Positions 19,918 to 32,700 of a stretch of DNA of 64,000 bases are shown here, one piece after another. The stretch covers positions 1,312,702 through 1,376,701 of the forward strand of contig NW_006763140.1 in NCBI RefSeq assembly GCF_000264905.1. Reading direction: 5' to 3'. This stretch comes from Stereum hirsutum FP-91666 SS1. Its lineage: Eukaryota > Basidiomycota > Agaricomycetes > Russulales > Stereaceae. A program made the position numbers and the translations under genes. Numbering within the stretch: position 1 is the first letter of the stretch; each line of letters opens with the position of its first letter. A model generated the notes under the pieces. The model searched no databases, had not been told where the DNA came from, and saw only the letters and a program-made list of their open reading frames with translations.

Positions 19918-22900
19918 TTACTCTGAGTCCGCACTCGACAATGCCTCTCGCATGTCTGTAAGATCTGGGAAGCTTTCTTCACTCTGTATATCATCTTTCG
20001 GCGCCCGAGCCTTGCTCCTCCCGCTCTTGGTGCTCTTCGCGTCCTTCGTATTCTTCGCAGCATTCGCGGCCTTCTTGTTCTTCCTATTCTCCGCCGCTTT
20101 CTCCTTCTTCTTCTTCTCTTGCTCAGCCTCTTGCACTTTCGACAGCCTTTCGATTGGGTACATCGCAACCATCATCCGCTCCTCTAGGTCACCCAAAACC
20201 CCCGGTACCTGACTTGCCTTCATGGTCTTGAAAATCTTCCCAAACGGCTCCGAGAATCGATCTAGAACAGGATATTGCAACGCCGAGCATCCGCGAACGT
20301 TGATCAAGATGTTCTCAGGCTCGTCCGCGATGTACCCCGACCAGCTGATCGTTTTCTCTGCCGCTCTCTTTACCAAAAATTTCATCCTTCCGTTCTGTTG
20401 GAACGTCTTCTCGGTGCTCAGGTCCATGAGCATGACGATTGTCGGATGTTTGACCTTTCTGGCCTCGGACTTGTTGGCGCTCGGGTAAAGAATGGGTGGG
20501 ACGGTCAAGCCTTCTCCAACCGCACCATACGCCTGCTTGGTTCTGGCTTTGACCTGAATGCCGACTACTCCGAGATCTGACCGGTTGAACGGCTCGTCGA
20601 TAGGCCCGCTGTAGTAAATAATGAGAACGTCGATGACCGGCTGATTATGGCAGCATTGGATGGCGGCGCCAGAGAACCAGGCGTGCTCGAGCTCGTCCAG
20701 AGTGAGCTCCTCGATCGTCTTCTCGTATTGTATGAAGTGAGTGAAGTTGATAGACAAGCCCTCGCAGAGCGACCGAAGATCCTCCGCTGACTCCTCCTCT
20801 TCCTGCGCCTGAAATCCATACCGAGTCTGTCCGAGAAGGGTCGATAAGAAGTCGTGCAATCCAATGGCGTGGATATAGCACCTGTCCATCTCCGGCTTCT
20901 CTCTGACGAAGGTCCCATGCAAGTCGGTAGTAGCCTTATCGCGAGCGAGGAGAAGGAGAAGACGGCAGCAGAGCTCCCCCGCCTCTCCAGGTGCGAGGAC
21001 GGAATTCTGGCGTTCCAACTCGGCGCATAACGTGTTGAGGGCATTGTGGTAGGTTTGAAAGGACTCCGTGAGCGCGACGGCGGCGGCGATGGAGAGTATA
21101 GGTTCGGAGGGAACAGTGGTGATGAGGGTGGTTTTCGCCACGGAGACGAGGATGCGCATGTGATGGCTGACGGCGTCAGCGGCGATCCGATTGGCAGCGT
21201 CGTTCCCCGCCAGTTTGAGGCATGCTCTGGATGCGAACACTGCCAGGACTTGCTTCAGGTCCACTGGAGTGAATTCTTCAGCGGCTAGTAGCTTTTCCTT
21301 CGCCGAAGTCACAACCTCGGATGCCGTCAACGTCGACCACAGCTATGACGGTCAAGTAGTCTCAGCGTAACGCTCTAGAATACAAGAGAGAAAGATGAAA
21401 CATACTGGACGACCTAGATATTTCAGGTTATCGATGTCTAGCGATGATGAGGCTGTGAGCCTCTTGAAGCGGTCTTTGAGTTGGTTGAAATCCAGGTAGG
21501 TGAAAGGAGGTAGCGGCTTTAGATCAACGGTAAGCCGTCGCGACGGAGCATGGGGGCCCTGAGGAGCCAGCTTGGACGCAGAGGAAGTAGTGTCGAGAGT
21601 AAGAAACAAGATAGACACAGGCGATGTCATATGCTCCGCAGCTTTGAGGATCCGTTGGAAAGCGATCAAGGAGCTTTTGCGGGAAGGCGCACGTTCATTC
21701 GGTAGCGGAGATCCGAGAATGGTGCACTCGTCCAATGCGAGGAAAAACTTGGTCTCGCCGGCGGCTTGAAGTATGGCACTCAAGCGATCGAAAGCTGGCT
21801 GGCAGAACTTCGCAAAGAGCTCGGCATGCCACTGAGGGCTGCGTTTCGACAATTCTTTGTCCACCTTGTCGGGATCACTCTCTCGCCGAGAGGAACTGAG
21901 TGACTCGATCCACCTACGCTTCTGAACAAGGAACGCATCTTCCTTGTCAAGCATGGCCGCCGCAGTTTCGCAAACGACTTCGAAGAATGCGTGTCGCCGC
22001 GCTCCCTCTGCGGTTCCAGGGAGACCGTAGCTGAGCTTTGTTCCTTCACCCTTGATGAGCGAGATATCCTTTCTATCGGCAACGGCTCCTATCATCGCTC
22101 CGAGGAATGCGGCAGACATCTCCTCGCCCTATCGAAAGTTAAATGGTTTTCTCTAGTAAGAGCCTGTCGAACAAAGAGATAGAAGCCACTTACCCTTATC
22201 TCTTTGACTCGAAGCGGAACAGTGTCATCGTCTTTAGAGTGATATTCAAAGAACTCCAGAACTGGACGATCCCTAGGTGGCCAGCCTTCTGTTACGTCAT
22301 CCGTCTTTCGGAAGACTACACTGAGTACAGGATGCTGTGGAACACCTACGTTCAGCGTCTGCATAACGTCTTGACAGAGGTTGCCGAAAAAAAATTGCGG
22401 GACGTACCACCGAGGCAAGCTGATCAACCAGTCGCGACTTGCCTGTGCCACTCGACTGCAATATGGAGATCGTACGGCCGTAGTGGATTTTGGGTCGATA
22501 ATTCGATTCGTACCACTTTATTGCTTCCAAGAAGTTGTCCAGGGCGCCGCCTTCGTACTCCTGCTGCCACGCCTCGATCAATTCACGGGCACGTTCCGTA
22601 CTGACAGATGCAAAACAAAACAAAACAAAACACGAAAAATAGAGCAAATGAAAAGTCAGACAGCAGCAGAGGCACGTCAATATGTATCAATTACTCAGGA
22701 ATCATCTTGCGTTCTTCAACTTCAACTTCAGGTTCTACGAATGTGTCAATATCTTGTGGTGGCCGTTTCGAGATAGACACAGTGACACCGTCTGGAACAG
22801 GTCGTCCAATTGTTCTTCGGTTGGAAATAGGAGGCATCGTGTCGTCAAGGCTCTCGATCGTCTCAAAGGCCCTAGCATCGATATCGGCTATACTAAACAT

Positions 22901-23116
22901 GCTCGAAGATCTTACAAGTATGAGCTTGATGTCCGCCGTGGCATCTATCTCACTGGGAAAATGAACAAAGGATGGAACAACGGTCGAGGCGAGACCGAAA
23001 TTGAAATTATGACACCGCTCTACGGGTGCCGTACTCGCGAAGGTGACGCTTGGAACTTCGTCACAGACCATCCTGTGCTCAGGGAACGCATCCGAAGCAC
23101 GTCGAGAGTGAATCAT
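19918..23116 (-). CDS. Large P-loop NTPase of an expanded Agaricomycete family
   Basis: Five exons (23116-22695, 22600-22408, 22358-22194, 22128-21406, 21342-19918) give about 975 residues with every junction in phase. The N-terminal 140 residues are low complexity. A Walker A-like loop SILQSSGTGKSRLV lies near residue 195, and a Walker B-like KFFLALDECTIL about 200 residues later. A long helical region follows, with HNQPVIDVLIIYY and GVVGIQVKARTK, and a Lys-rich tail (KKKKEKAAENRKNKKAANA) that should be nuclear-targeting or nucleic-acid-binding. Proteins of this build are numerous in mushrooms and some other fungi and have no known function. The IDVLI..YSG..IQVKAR segment has the spacing of a restriction-endonuclease-like fold (D-x(n)-QVK), which is my inference only. 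It sits tail-to-head with the F-box gene, 170 bases apart. Confidence 0.85.
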
Positions 23117-23286
23117 TGCATAATCAATCTACGTGTGCTTGCGTCAAAGACTCTAGAAGGACAGAAATTTCAGAAACAATCCAGCAAATCGCCTATCCGA
23201 TCTCCTTCTCTCATAAATATAGCTGTACTCATCCTCAACTTCGGAGAAGCGACAGCCGATCCTTTCCATTCTACCTGAGGGCAGTT

Positions 23287-25089
23287 CTATATTTCGTCCC
23301 AGTTGATAAATAGGGAATCTAGATGTAAAGGCATCATCAGGGCGTATATGTTAGTGAAAACTTGGAACTTTTCACTAACGCTCATTGGCCGCTCGGTCAG
23401 AACTTCTGCCAACGCCCTCCAAGCAAACTTGGCATCTAAGAGATCTATTAGTTTCGGTGGTCGTGAATATATCGGTTATCGACAGATGACATACCATCTT
23501 ATCGAGCCACAAGCTGTCTCCATAACGGCTTACTTTCCACGAGGACATTATGCGATCCAGCTTGTGGTTCTCTTCTTTAACAGGAGCATGACTGAGGTAT
23601 GATAGCGTTACTTCCGTCAATGAGGGTGAGGCAGCCTGAGCGATCATCTTAGCGTCTCCTTCGAGCCAGACGAAACGACGCTTTACGCTGAAGTTGTAGG
23701 GGTATTCGAGGTCAACTTCGAGTTTGCGTAAGGATCGGAGGGAGCCCAGGTGTTGGATGAGTGCGATCTGCGAGGTAGAGTATGTAGATGATGACCATTT
23801 ATCGAGTCAAGACGGATGTGCGGAGACACGTACAATATCAGCGTCGTCCATCCCGAATTTCTTCTCATATTCCTTTTCCTCGCATCGACCATCGAGACGC
23901 AGGCGAAGTATCTGAACGTCCGGCATGATCTGAAGGATGCGGGGAGAGAGCTCTATTATATGAAACCCTTCCTCCGGCTCTTTTACCTTCTTCGTCTCCT
24001 CCTCAGGATCGGAATCATCTTCCAAATAATCATATCCACTGGTATCGCTTGGCTCATCGAAAGTGAACGTCAGGGATTTGGTATCGAAATCGACGATCAT
24101 CTCCCAGCAGCCAGATCGTGCGATGATTTTGCAGATGATATCTTGGTCCAAATAGAGGCCGTTGGTTCTGAACTCCTCGGCATCGGCAACTCCCTGCAGA
24201 TTGTGAGTCAGCCAATAGTTGTATCAGAAAAAGACGCCCTCAGCATGAAGCTTACCCTCAGAAAGGCCAGTAACTGGGAGGCTTCATTTCCCCCGTGAAG
24301 ATGAAATCTCCGAATGGATTCATTCCATTCTATCGGCCATTCATGGGCTTGAAAAAGCTCGACCTTAATCGAAACGGGATGTGGAACGAGATTATAGTAC
24401 ATCTCCATCCTGCCTTCCCTCGCGAAGGCTGCCACGTCCAGGGATACTATGAGATGTTCCGGTACTTCGGGCATATAGACCAATGGGCTCCATTCAGATA
24501 CGTCCGTGATATAGAGGAATCTGAGCTTTGGGCACCGGAAGAGTTTCTCGATGATGTCTACCGATGATTGAAGGAAGTCATTGTTATCTGAGTTAGGTAG
24601 GCCGAGGGACAATCCTTTGAGGCGCTGGAGTGGCGCAGGGCCTTGCAGATGGTGAACGAGGTTTCTCGTCATGAAATCGCAATCGCTACACGAAGAGATC
24701 AGAGGCTCATCATCATCGAGCTGATATTCACCGAGAGCCTGCCAAAATCTCTGGCTTGCACCTCCCTGCGAGAAATCTAGCTGAAGCCAACGAACAGAAT
24801 GAAAGTATACGTCGGGGCTCGCATACGCCTCAAATTTCATTCTGCGGCTGCGACACAGGCCAGCCTTGTGCAAATTAATATGATAATCAGAAGGAATGTC
24901 GAGCAGGACATTCGGGGAATGAGGTCGTTGGAGGAAAGGCTCGAGTAAGGCGTTAAGGGTTCTGCAGGTTTGGGAGAGGGCTAGTGTGGCCAAGCAAGGG
25001 AATTCGAAGGAGCCGCCTTCTTCTTCTACATAATTGGCGATTTCGAGGAGCATTTCTGGGGGTAGAGTAGTAAATCTGTCCGGATCCAT
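23287..25089 (-). CDS. F-box protein (paralogue of 34794-36410)
   Basis: Exons 25089-24256, 24193-23834 and 23767-23534 are secure; a last exon ending at the TAG at 23287 reads FAWRALAEVLTERPMSVSEK but its junction phase is uncertain. The N-terminus FTTLPPEMLLEIANYVEEEG is an F-box first helix, and LALSQTCRTLNALL completes it. The rest (FRCPKLRFLYITDVSEWSPL, EVPEHLIVSLD, SGCWEMIVDFDTKSLTF) resembles degenerate leucine-rich repeats and is shared with the second copy 10 kb away. Such proteins are SCF ubiquitin-ligase receptors by family; the substrate is unknown. The intron after residue AD(I) falls at the same place in both copies. Confidence 0.85.
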
Positions 25090-25381
25090 CGATGTGGTGG
25101 TTGCTGTGAAAGAAAAGCGAAGACGAGTGGCGTCGATCCAGTGAACATCAGATGCGATAAACTCACGTGGCCCGACGCGACGTGTAAAGTAAACTCGTGT
25201 GGCTGCCGCTCGGTCATCGAAACTTCCCCTCTCACCGCAGGTCGCGTTCTACCCCCACAACTCGGTGCTCTACTCATTCTTGGACATAATAAGGCGACCT
25301 ATATAAGCCTGTTTTTGTGCTCTGCAGGCTACACGGTCTTAAATATTTACTGGGTCATACATCCGGCAAGTTCACGTTTCA
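25090..25381. promoter_or_regulatory. Bidirectional promoter between F-box gene and HRD3
   Basis: 292 bases separate two divergent start codons (25089 on - and 25382 on +). The interval must hold both promoters. A tatataagcc at about 25298-25307 may be the TATA box for the + gene. Confidence 0.5.
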
Positions 25382-28300
25382 ATGACGGCGAAGCGCAATG
25401 CGCGCACCAGGAAAGCAACGTGGCTCGCCTTTGGTCTTATTGCACTAGCAGCAGTAGCTGGGGCTACTCTAGAACAACCGGCAGAACCAGAGGTACGATA
25501 ATATCCTTCAAGTTTGACTACTTCTCGCCTTAATGTACAGTATAGACGACCACGGGCCTTGCTACTGGTGCGGCGTCCACCTCTGAGTCTCAGACTACTC
25601 TTGAGGGAAAGGTGAGCAACTTCTGCCTTGTTTATGATTTATTGGGTGGTTGGTGGTTGTGGTATCAAGATTATTGGAGTGGGCAGTTCTACGTGGCGGC
25701 GCATCATGAGTGGCGTAAGGTGGCCAACGTGTAACCCTAACCTTAACGCGCAAGCATCATCACCTTTAACAACTGGACAGCCCCTGTTCAATTCGGGTGG
25801 AGAGACAAAATAGTATGATGATCGCTGCACCAAGAGCTTCTGGAAAGAATATGGAGTTATAGACTCATAACGCTTTTCACCGTGGTGCTTTATCCTGCCT
25901 GGGCCACAATTTCCCTTCACACAATATTCTTGTGGTATCAGAACTGACGGATATGTGTTTACAGCCAGAAGCCGAGATTGATACGGAGGCAGAGGGTCAG
26001 TGTCAATCACAGTAGATCTTTGCTATACCTAACAATCATCCCATTTTCTCCAGCTGCCCGGGCATATAAACAAGCTCTCTCCACCCTCGCCACCCTAACC
26101 TCTCTCCCAAGTTCCCAACCCTCCAACGCCCCAATATCCTCCTGGCCGTCCACCACTCCGCACTCCAACTCCCTCCTCTCCGTGATCCTCAATGCTCAAG
26201 GCCAAGGCCCCTTCTCTAGCGCGATCCGTATCGGCATCAAGTTGTTCCAGAAGGTATGGCCACCGAAGATATTGATGGCCAGGACGGAGAGGAAGGAGTA
26301 CAGAGCCCGAAGACGGGACGAGGAGATGACGAGGAAGGCGATCAAGGTCGTGGATCTTTTACAGCACGCTGCTGATCTAGGGAACATGGACGCGTTGTAT
26401 ACGCTTGGAAGGATCACTTTAGTCAGTATCTTCTCTTGTTTTTTTTTTTTCTGGTCAAAGATACACGCTCATTACCTGGCTTTGTTCATCCAGTTCCCGC
26501 CAACTCCGAATTTTAGAGCTAATCCTGCACTTGCCTACGATGCCTTCGATTCGCATGCCGCTTCGACGGGAAACGCAACGGCACAAGCACTCGTCGCGTT
26601 CATGCATGCCACTGGGTACCATGACGTCGTCCCCGTAGACCAGGCCAAAGCTCAGCTCTACTACACTTTTGCTGCCCATGGAGGAGATAAAGGTGCACAG
26701 ATGACGCTGGGCTACAGGTATTGGTCTGGGATCGGCGCCATCGAGGACTGTGGACGCGCTTTGGAGTGGTATGAACAGGCTGCTGAACAGAGTACGTCTT
26801 TCTCCAGCCTTTCAGAAGTCCTCCCAACTCTAGGCTAATACCCGAACCGTAGCTATGGCAAAGTTCATGTCTGGTCCTCCTGGGGGACGAACGCTTCCGC
26901 TCACACCTACACGATTGTCGGACATGGATGGAGGCGTGTATGGTCCCGGCGCCAGCGTCGCCTCGACAGGAATGAACGGCCAACGACCTGCCATCCGAGC
27001 TTTCCGCGCGCACGCCGCGGGAGAAACCTGGGAAGACATCCTCGAGTACTACATCGTACGCTTTCTTCCTCATCTACACCGCACTCTGTCTCTGTCTCTG
27101 TTTTCGTCTCCGTCTCCGTCTCTAACGAAACCCAAAACAGTTCCAAGCCGACCGCGGCGAAACCGACTTTGCCTTCCGTCTCGGCAAGATCTTCTACCAC
27201 GGCAGCATCTACGCCGCACAGGGTGGTGCCGCCTCAGGCGGCGAAGGCGTCGCGCGCATTCCACGCGATTTCGAACGCGCATACTACTACTTTTCGCGCA
27301 TAGCCCGCCAGATCTGGCCCACAGACCCCGTCGACCCGCTCTCGCACCGCTCTCCGGCGCGCGAGGAGGGCGCGGGCCCGGTCGGGTACGCAGCGGCAGC
27401 GGCAGGGTATCTGGGGCGGATGTATTTGAGGGGGGAGGGGCTGAGGCAGGACGCGGGGAGGGCGAGGATGTGGTTTGAGAGGGGGGCGGAGTATGCGGAT
27501 AAGGAGAGTCATAATGGGTTGGGGATTATTTGGAGGGATGGGTTGGTGGATGGGAAGAGGGACTTGAAGAGGGCGGTGGGGTATTTCGGGGTCGCGGCGG
27601 GGCAGGAGTTGGCGGAGGCGCAGGTGAATATGGGCAAGTATCATTTGCGTGAGTGTCTTTCCTCCTTATTCCTGTCAAATTGAGATGGATTGCTGATGGA
27701 GGTATAGAGAGGAAGGAGATCAAGCTCGCCACGACATACTTCGAGACCGCACTTCGCCATGGCTCGCCATTCGAAGCGTACTACTACCTCGCCCAGATCC
27801 AAGCCCAGCAACTGAAGATGCTACCGCAAGCAATGAGGACGGGTTCATGTTCCGTAGCAGTCTCGTTCTACAAGGTCGTGGCCGAACGGGGTGCTTGGGA
27901 CGATGATCTACTCACTGCAGGCGAGGACGCGTGGAGGCTGGAGACGAATGCGGGGAGGGAGCTGGCGATGTTGCGGTGGTGGATCGCGGCGGAGAGAGGG
28001 ATTGAGATGGCGCAGAATAATCTGGCGTATGTGTTGGATCAGGGTGCGTTTCCTCTTCCTAACATGCGGGATCTCCACGCCCTTATTCATGAAATCAATA
28101 TCTACGACTACAGACAAGAGCGTCCTCCGCAACACCCGCTTCAAGACCTTCTCCCCCTCAAACGACACCGCCCGCCTCGCACTGACCCAATGGACCCGCT
28201 CCGCCGCGCAGAACAACGTCGACGCGCTGGTCAAGGTCGGAGACTATTATTATCATGGGCTGGGCGTACCGGACGAGCCGGAGGAGGTAAGATACGAGAA

Positions 28301-29338
28301 GGCGGTGGGGTATTATCAGAGCGCGGCGGGGACGCAGGTGAGCGCGTTGGCGATGTGGAATCTGGGGTGGATGTATGAGAATGGGCTGGGGGTGCCGCAG
28401 GTGCGTTTTCTGCCCCCTCCTTCCTTCTGACGGTTCGAGTTGCTGAATGTTCATTCTGTACGGGTCAGGATTTCCATCTGGCGAAGAGACATTATGATTT
28501 GGCGATGGAGACGAATAGTGAGGCGTATTTGCCGGTGTTGCTTTCGCTTGTTAAGTTGCATTTGAGGAGTATTTGGCATACGGCGATGGGTGGCGAGGGC
28601 GGGCTCAGTTTGTTTGAGTATGAAGACGAATATGGTTCGTCCTTCCTCCCCAGCTATCATTTGGTGATATAACATGTTCATTGAACTCCTCGTTGACCCA
28701 TCCACAGACGAGTCCGCAGCCACTCAGGAGACTCGTGGAGAACTGGACGAGGGGAAGAGAAGTGAGGAGGATACGCGGACTGGAGGAGGGGGCGCTGCGG
28801 TCGAAGAACAGCAGGCTCCTGTGCATGACGATGATGACAACAGTCCGTGGTATTACGGGAAGGCTAGGGACGAGTTCAACAGGCGGAGAGGGATCGATGT
28901 CCCTCCAGACGACGAAGACCCTGTCCAAGTGCGTACAGCCTTCTCTTCTTTCTCTTCTCGTCTTCGTACTCCTATTCACTAATCATGACCATCGACGTAC
29001 GGCAGTGGGCCCGCGACCGACGCAACGCAGAAGCAGACAGGGACTCTGATTTCGGGCCGGAAGATTATTTTGAAGGTGCGCTGAGGGGTGGGTACAGGCA
29101 CGAAGGAGGGGAGGACGAGGAGATGGACGATTTTTGGGAGACGACAGTCCTGGTGGGCGCGCTCATGGGGGTCGCGATATTGTTGTATGTGAGGGCGAGG
29201 AATGTGGAGAGGTTAAGGGAGGAGGAGAGGAGGAGAGCTGAGCAGCAGGCTGGGGGTGGAGGTAATGCTCAGGGGGAGGGGGGACTGTTCCCACCAGTTG
29301 GGGATCCTGCGAGGGATGATTGGGCAATCTTGCGATGA
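25382..29338 (+). CDS. HRD3: ERAD receptor with Sel1 repeats (HRD3/SEL1L orthologue)
   Basis: The partner of the Hrd1 ubiquitin ligase, recruiting misfolded glycoproteins from the ER lumen. About a dozen exons give a protein of roughly 900 residues. It has a signal peptide (TWLAFGLIALAAVAGA), a run of Sel1-type TPR repeats (AAHGGDKGAQMTLGYRYWSG; AAAGYLGRMYLRGEGLRQDA; YADKESHNGLGIIWRDG; MWNLGWMYENGLGVPQ; AKRHYDLAMETNSEAYLP), an acidic segment, and one C-terminal membrane helix TVLVGALMGVAILLYVRARN with a short basic tail outside the ER. Exon 1 (25382-25492) carries the signal peptide; the next two small exons are inferred from phase. One intron (about 27057-27140) contains imperfect tctgtc/cgtctc hexamer repeats at 27084-27123. 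The order of parts matches yeast Hrd3 and human SEL1L. Confidence 0.93.
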
Positions 29339-29715
29339 GGACGGCTCGTGGAGAGTGTTTGTGCTATGTAGATGCTGTAAAAAACGGGTGCGGTATGGTC
29401 ACGATTGCGTCGTGTTGTGCGAGGTGGATTCCCACTTGACATTTGCATGACTGAGTCGCTGGCAGCTGTTCTGCGCAGAGCGAGAAGAGCACATGAAGTA
29501 CGTTCGAATTCCGTGAAGACCGTGGAAAGAAAGACCCAGTGATCGCCGTCATGCTTCGCCGGAGTCGTGGGCCACAGTTGGTTATTACGCCACCAGAGAG
29601 GGGCAGATCGGCCGAGGGCGTGGCTCGCTCTAAGGAAGAAAAAGTTGAAAGTTGAGTGAGTCAAGAGCCTCTTGCTCCCAACGGCCACTACCAACGCTCT
29701 CCTCTCCGGCCTACG

Positions 29716-32700
29716 ATGGGGCTCTTCAGTCCCATCCGACACTCCCTCGCGCGAGCACCAGTACATACCCTTCCAAAGCCATCCACCACAGCGCGCGCCT
29801 TCCACCTCTCCGCCGCGCGCCGGTTCACCCACCCTTCGCTCCCTGCCCGCGCCGTCGCTGCCCCCATCGTCGGTGACTATGCTCCCCAGGACGGCGAGCG
29901 TGTGCTCAACTCGCCCTCCGAACTCGCTCGCAGGATCTCGGCAAAGGTACTCCCAAAACTACCCCGTGCAGATGTCAAGAAGGTGGTCATGGTCGGCTCG
30001 GGAGGTCTCTCCATCGGCCAGGCAGGAGAATTCGATTATTCCGGTTCACAGGCTATGAAAGCGCTCCGTGAGGAGGGCATTGACGCCGTACTCATTAACC
30101 CTAACATCGCTACATGGCAAACCAGTCACCATCTCGCCTCGGAGGTCTACTTCTTGCCCATTTCGGTCGACTACGTCGCATACGTTCTTGAAAAGGAACG
30201 TCCGGACGGTGTCTTGCTTACTTTCGGTGGTCAGAGCGCTTTGAACGTCGGTATTGAGCTCGATAGGATGGGTGTCCTGGATAGGCTTGGTGTTAAGGTT
30301 TTGGGTACGCCGATTAGGACTTTGGAGGTTTCGGAAGACAGAGACTTGTTCGTTCAGGCTTTGGCAGGTACCCGTCCTTTCTTTTTGAAATTCCTCATAA
30401 TGCAGTCCTCTCGTTCTCGAACAAATCCTTTGGGTGCAGTGGTTGGGAGTTCCGTCCGGGAGATTTTTTTTCGCCGCGTGCCCCACGCATTGTGGCCCAA
30501 AGTAGTGTGGCACTGGAATGTTGAACTTCCGGCGCTTATGGCTAACTGTCGTTCTCTTATGACTCAGAAATCGACATCCCCGTTGCACAGTCTACCGCCG
30601 TCTCTACCGTCAATGACGCTCTCGATGCCGCGGCAACAATTGGTTACCCCGTCATCATGCGCTCTGCCTTCACTCTTGGTGGTCTCGGTTCTGGTTTCGC
30701 CTACAACGAGGATGAACTCCGTGATTTGGCTGCTCGTGGTCTCTCTCTTTCCCCTCAGGTTCGTCTTCGGTCAAATTGACTGCAATACCGAGACCGTTTC
30801 ATTGACATGATGTTTATAGGTTCTCGTCGAACGGAGCATGAAGGGCTGGAAAGAGGTCGAATATGAAGTCGTCCGTGACGGTGCTGATGTACGTACTTTC
30901 ATCCCTTCTTCCGCTCAAAATCAGAGATGACGCCAAAGCTCACCATCCATGTCGCAAAATAGAACACGATCATCTGCTGTAACATGGAGAACTTCGACCC
31001 GCTTGGCACGCATACCGGTGACTCCATCGTCGTGGCGCCCTCGCAGACTCTCACGGACGACGAGTACCATATGCTCCGAAGCGCGGCCCTGAAGGTCATC
31101 CGTCATTTGGGCGTTGTTGGTGAATGTAATATCCAGTATGCGCTGCATCCCGAGAGTAGGGAATATTGTGTCATCGAGGTCAATGCTCGGTATGTCGATT
31201 TCGCCCTTTTGCCTCAAAAAAATCTTTTACTGACTTTCTGTTAGTCTGAGTCGTTCCAGGTTGGTCACATAACCGGCGCCAGGCCAACATATTGGAAAGT
31301 ATATTGACCTTTTTTTTTGTAACGCCAACAGTGCCCTCGCCTCGAAAGCAACAGGTTACCCCCTCGCCTACACCGCCGCCAAACTCGCCCTCGGCTACAC
31401 CCTTCCCGAACTCCCCAACGCCGTAACGAAAACGACGACGGCCTGCTTCGAACCCTCGCTCGACTACATCGTCACAAAAATCCCGAAATGGGATCTCGCG
31501 AAGTTCAGCGCGCAGGTCGACCGCAAGGTCGGTTCGTCGATGAAGAGCGTCGGCGAGGTGATGGCGATCGGGCGGACGTTCGAGGAGAGTCTGATGAAGG
31601 CGGTCAGGATGGTCGATCCGCGTTGGGTCGGGTTCGAGGTGTTTGGGAAGAGGATGAGTAAGGAGGAGTTGGATTATGCGCTGGCGAATCCGACGGATAT
31701 GAGGCTTTTTGCGATTGCGCAGGCGATGTATGTGGAGGGGTATAGTGTGGACCAGGTGCATGATTTGACGAAAATCGATAAGGTCGGGGGGGTTTTTTTT
31801 TTTTGCTTTTATTCCCTTGTGGACCCTTGCTGATTGATTTGGGGTGTCGGTGTGACTTTTGTTTTCATAGTGGTTCTTGTACAAGCTCGACAACATCGTA
31901 CAGACGCACAAGGCGCTCAGCGCTGCCGGTTCCCTCGAAGCCGTCGATGCCACCCTCATGACCACCGCCAAACGCATGGGCTTCTCCGACTCTCACATCG
32001 CCTCCATCCTCTCTGCTTCTGCCTCTAGCCCTGTCACAGAACCCACTGTCCGCGCACACCGTAAATCCCTCTCCATCACCCCCTTCGTCAAGCGTATCGA
32101 CACCCTCGCCGCCGAATTTCCCGCACACACGAACTACCTCTACACGACGTACAACGCCTCCTCGCACGACGTCGAGTTCGACGAGCATGGTGTGATGGTG
32201 CTCGGCAGCGGCGTGTACCGAATCGGGAGCAGCGTCGAGTTTGACTGGTGTGCGGTCACTTGTAGTAGGACGTTAAGGGATATGGGCATGCGGACGGTTA
32301 TGGTGAATTATAATCCGGAGACTGTTAGTACCGATTTCGATGAGGCGGATAGGCTGTATTTCGAGGAGTTGGGGTGGGAGAGGGTTATGGATATATATGA
32401 GCTGGAGGCGGCGCAGGGTGTGGTGGTCAGCGTCGGTGGTACGTTCCCCTTCTCAGTTTGCTAATGGGATGAACTGAGGGCTGATTGGTGTGGACTTTTG
32501 CTGAACAGGACAATTGCCGCAGAATATCGCGTTGAGGCTGAAGGAGAGCGGTGTGTCCGTTCTTGGTACGGATCCGGCGAATATCGATAAGGCAGAGGAC
32601 CGTCATCAGTTCTCGTCGATCCTCGATAAGATCGGTGTTGACCAGCCTGAGTGGACCGAGGTCAGCTCCGTCGAAGCCGCCAAGGCATTCGCTCAGCGTG

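Noticed and set aside
22610..22632. caaaa repeats
   Set aside because: A short simple repeat inside an intron of the NTPase gene, with no further meaning seen.
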